Origin: Brumimicrobium sp964346075
Lineage (GTDB): Bacteria; Bacteroidota; Bacteroidia; Flavobacteriales_D; Crocinitomicaceae
Length of the DNA stretch: 7,233 nt
Direction: 5' to 3'
Assembly (NCBI GenBank): GCA_964346075.1
Contig: CAYFTH010000133.1
Coordinates: 1 to 7,233, forward strand
A program made the translations under genes and the position numbers. This document shows positions 5,542-7,233 of the stretch, one piece after another. Below the pieces are notes generated by a model, which was not told the DNA's origin, searched no databases, and saw only the letters and a list, made by a program, of their open reading frames with translations. Every line of letters starts with the position of its first letter. Within the stretch, counting starts at the first letter, position 1.

Positions 5542-6930
5542 TTATCGTTTAATAAGCTTAATGGTTTCAACATGCTCCTTATTTGATTTATCTATTAATT
5601 GAATGAAATAAACGCCCGTTTCCATATTATACAATTCAACAGATTTACTTTGTTTATTTCCCTTTCCATTCAGCTGTCCACGATCGATAATGGTGCCCAT
5701 CACATTCATGATCTCATAATTATATGCTTGTGCCGAATTCCCTTCTACAACGATATTTACTTTAGATGTCGCAGGATTGGGATATACGGTAGCATCTACC
5801 GTGATTTCTTTTTCTGACTCAACACCGCTTGTTTGACCGAAAGGCACTACATTTATTGTTGTACCTGTTGCTTTATTCAGCACCTGTATCGTTTCGCAGT
5901 ATTGATCTGTGCAGTTGTTCTGATTATCAGTAATTGATAAACAGATCGTGTACGTTCCTTGACTGGAGTAAGTATGTGTTGGATATTGTTGGTTGCTTGT
6001 CGTTCCATCACCAAAATCCCAGCTGTAGGAAAGATTACTACCTGAGGATAGATTCCATATGTAATATATATTTGTGTTTACACTGTCCTCAAAGAGGTAG
6101 AAGTCTGCGTTACAAGTACTGTCCTGAGGAACGTAGATTGTTTGACATACGGTATCCACACAACTTGTATTTCCTGTTTCCCATACGGTTAAACATGCCG
6201 TATATGTTCCTGGATTCGTATATTGATGGTATGGATAAGCATTGTTTGCCGTATTTCCATCGCCAAAGTCCCAAAAGTAATTGAGATTGTTATCATAAAC
6301 ATCCGGTTCAAAAGCCACTTGTCCATTTACGGTGTCTTGGTAGCTGTAGCTGGCGGAAACATTACAATTATTCACTCCAGTAACATTGATCTGATATGTA
6401 ACAGTGTCTTCACAGCTTTGGTTTAGGCTGTCAACTACATATAGTGTAGCGTTAAACTGTCCGTTAGAAGGAAATGTATGTGTTGCAGATGGACCATTGT
6501 AGTAGCTGTTTCCGATCGTCCACTGATAATAGAGAGTACTACCCGTGTTCAATGCCTGAAAATCGTAAGTTCCATTTCCCTGGTCATTATATGAAAAGTT
6601 TGCAGAAGTAGTACACTGATTAGTATCAACAAATACCGTTTGACAGACTGTATCTGAACATTGTGGTGTGTTATTATCTGAAACGGTTAAACACACATTG
6701 AATAACCCACCGTTTGAATATTCGTGAAACGGATACGCATTTGTAGATGTATTACCATCACCAAAATCCCAAAAATAATTCAAGTTAGAATCGTATGAAT
6801 CTGGTGAAAAAGCAATTTGATTATTGATCGTATCCATGTACGAGTAGTTCGCATCGCAGTTTTGAGCGAAAGTTGTACTAAAAAAGATGCTTACAAAAAG
6901 TAAAGCGAGTGTAGTGTTTAAATGTTTCAT
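5542..6930 (-). CDS. Secreted PKD-repeat protein with type IX secretion sorting domain
   Basis: The 462-residue protein opens with a signal peptide (MKHLNTTLALLFVSIFFSTT, likely cut after Ala22 in TFAQ). Four PKD-type beta-sandwich modules follow, at about residues 25-102, 106-185, 189-268 and 273-352. Modules 1, 3 and 4 carry the hallmark WDFGDG (54-59, 220-225, 304-309); in module 2 it is degenerate (QWTIGNS). A linker leads to residues about 378-462, which match the Bacteroidota type A C-terminal sorting domain: VYPNPATSKVNI, then MGTIIDRG, then METGVYFIQL and a basic end IKLIKR. Such proteins cross the outer membrane by the type IX system and are usually anchored at the surface or released; PKD modules commonly mediate adhesion or carbohydrate binding, and no enzyme domain is present. 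The ATG at 6930 is preferred over an upstream TTG at 7011, because only the former puts the signal peptide at the N terminus. Confidence 0.93.
   Translation of the reverse strand: MKHLNTTLALLFVSIFFSTTFAQNCDANYSYMDTINNQIAFSPDSYDSNLNYFWDFGDGNTSTNAYPFHEYSNGGLFNVCLTVSDNNTPQCSDTVCQTVFVDTNQCTTSANFSYNDQGNGTYDFQALNTGSTLYYQWTIGNSYYNGPSATHTFPSNGQFNATLYVVDSLNQSCEDTVTYQINVTGVNNCNVSASYSYQDTVNGQVAFEPDVYDNNLNYFWDFGDGNTANNAYPYHQYTNPGTYTACLTVWETGNTSCVDTVCQTIYVPQDSTCNADFYLFEDSVNTNIYYIWNLSSGSNLSYSWDFGDGTTSNQQYPTHTYSSQGTYTICLSITDNQNNCTDQYCETIQVLNKATGTTINVVPFGQTSGVESEKEITVDATVYPNPATSKVNIVVEGNSAQAYNYEIMNVMGTIIDRGQLNGKGNKQSKSVELYNMETGVYFIQLIDKSNKEHVETIKLIKR
5875..6858 (-). repeat. Four tandem PKD modules, about 80 residues each
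   Basis: Modules 1, 3 and 4 share four cysteines in the same places: the first opens the module, the second precedes LT or LS in the CL(T/S) strand, and the last two are separated by four residues near the end (25/80/91/96, 189/246/257/262, 273/330/340/345). Module 2 keeps only two (106, 173). Modules 1 and 3 are the most alike, both with DxNLNYFWDFGDGNT, but their DNA has diverged, so the duplication is not recent. Confidence 0.8.
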
Positions 6931-7042
6931 TTTACTAAATTTTTTCGGTTCTGTTAGTATAAACGAAAGGATATTCAATAATTGGGGGGGACGAGAAGAG
7001 ATTTTTTTCAAATTAAGAAATTCCCTAAAAGTAGGACGAAAT
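6931..7042 (-). promoter_or_regulatory. Leader region of the PKD gene with a C7 tract
   Basis: These 112 bases lie between the stop of the transporter gene and the ATG of the PKD gene. On the minus strand a run of seven C (6984-6990) lies about 55 bases before the ATG, and a run of seven A (7002-7008) lies just upstream of that. Several near matches to TAnnTTTG are present (for example TTAATTTG and TACTTTTA) but none is perfect with a well-placed -33 element, so I do not assign a promoter. No terminator hairpin for the transporter gene is seen. Confidence 0.35.
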
Positions 7043-7233
7043 TCAAGTTGATTTCTTTAGGATACGTAGCGCATTTATCGTGCTAACTCCATAGAGGATC
7101 AAAGAGAAAAAAGCGAGGTCACTAAAATTAAATCCATTGTCGAGTAGAATGCCAAAAGCTAAGGGCCCAAGAGCAGTGGAAAAAACCATGACTGTGGTAA
7201 ATAAACTGCGTACAGAACCTATGATGCGCGTTC
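7043..7233 (-). CDS. C-terminal end of a membrane transporter, probably major facilitator superfamily (partial)
   Basis: Only the last 62 residues and the TGA stop lie in the window; the start is beyond the right edge. The fragment reads through GSVRSLFTTVMVFSTALGPL, then FGILLDNG, then a second hydrophobic segment FFSLILYGVSTI, and ends in a basic tail RILKKST. An S/T-rich helix with ALGPLxFGxLLDxG followed by a final hydrophobic helix is typical of helices 11 and 12 of MFS transporters. The fragment is too short to tell the subfamily or substrate. It lies on the same strand as the PKD gene, 112 bases upstream of it. Confidence 0.7.
   Translation of the reverse strand, partial: TRIIGSVRSLFTTVMVFSTALGPLAFGILLDNGFNFSDLAFFSLILYGVSTINALRILKKST

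Noticed and set aside
5542..7011. Longer version of the PKD protein starting at a TTG at 7011
   Set aside because: It adds 27 residues, including a basic Pro-containing stretch, in front of a textbook signal peptide, and it runs through the homopolymer leader. The ATG at 6930 is far more likely.

Overview
The window most likely comes from the chromosome of a member of the Bacteroidota, probably a Flavobacteriia-like organism. Three things in the sequence point there. The first is a secreted PKD-repeat protein ending in a C-terminal domain that looks like the type A sorting domain of the type IX secretion system, which is essentially confined to this phylum. The second is a pair of perfect matches to the phylum's -7 promoter box TAnnTTTG. 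The third is moderate-to-low GC with genes that mostly lack a clear Shine-Dalgarno sequence. The species cannot be named from this window.

Layout: positions 1-894 hold no gene that I can recognise. They contain several short open frames, of which a 56-codon minus-strand frame at 7-177 looks most like protein, and a divergent TATCTTTG promoter box at 844-851. A small hairpin and an 11-codon leader frame lie directly in front of lepA. Then come three plus-strand genes: lepA (895-2691, elongation factor 4), a LysE/RhtB-type membrane exporter with a GTG start (2781-3431), and an exported protein built from about 20 MORN-like 23-24-residue repeats (3485-5203). A stretch of about 270 bases with nothing recognisable leads to a strong bidirectional terminator (5477-5514). 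That terminator separates the plus-strand genes from two minus-strand genes: the four-module PKD protein with the sorting domain (5542-6930) and, cut by the window edge, the last 62 residues of a membrane protein that looks like a major facilitator superfamily transporter (7043-7233).

The genes do not form an obvious pathway. LepA is housekeeping translation. The LysE-like exporter has its own promoter and may be co-transcribed with the MORN-repeat gene 53 bases downstream. The MORN-repeat and PKD proteins are both exported. I did not find a convincing new multi-gene system. The parts most worth a second look are the gene-poor region in front of lepA and its leader structure, the cysteine pattern of the PKD protein, and the long secreted MORN-repeat array.
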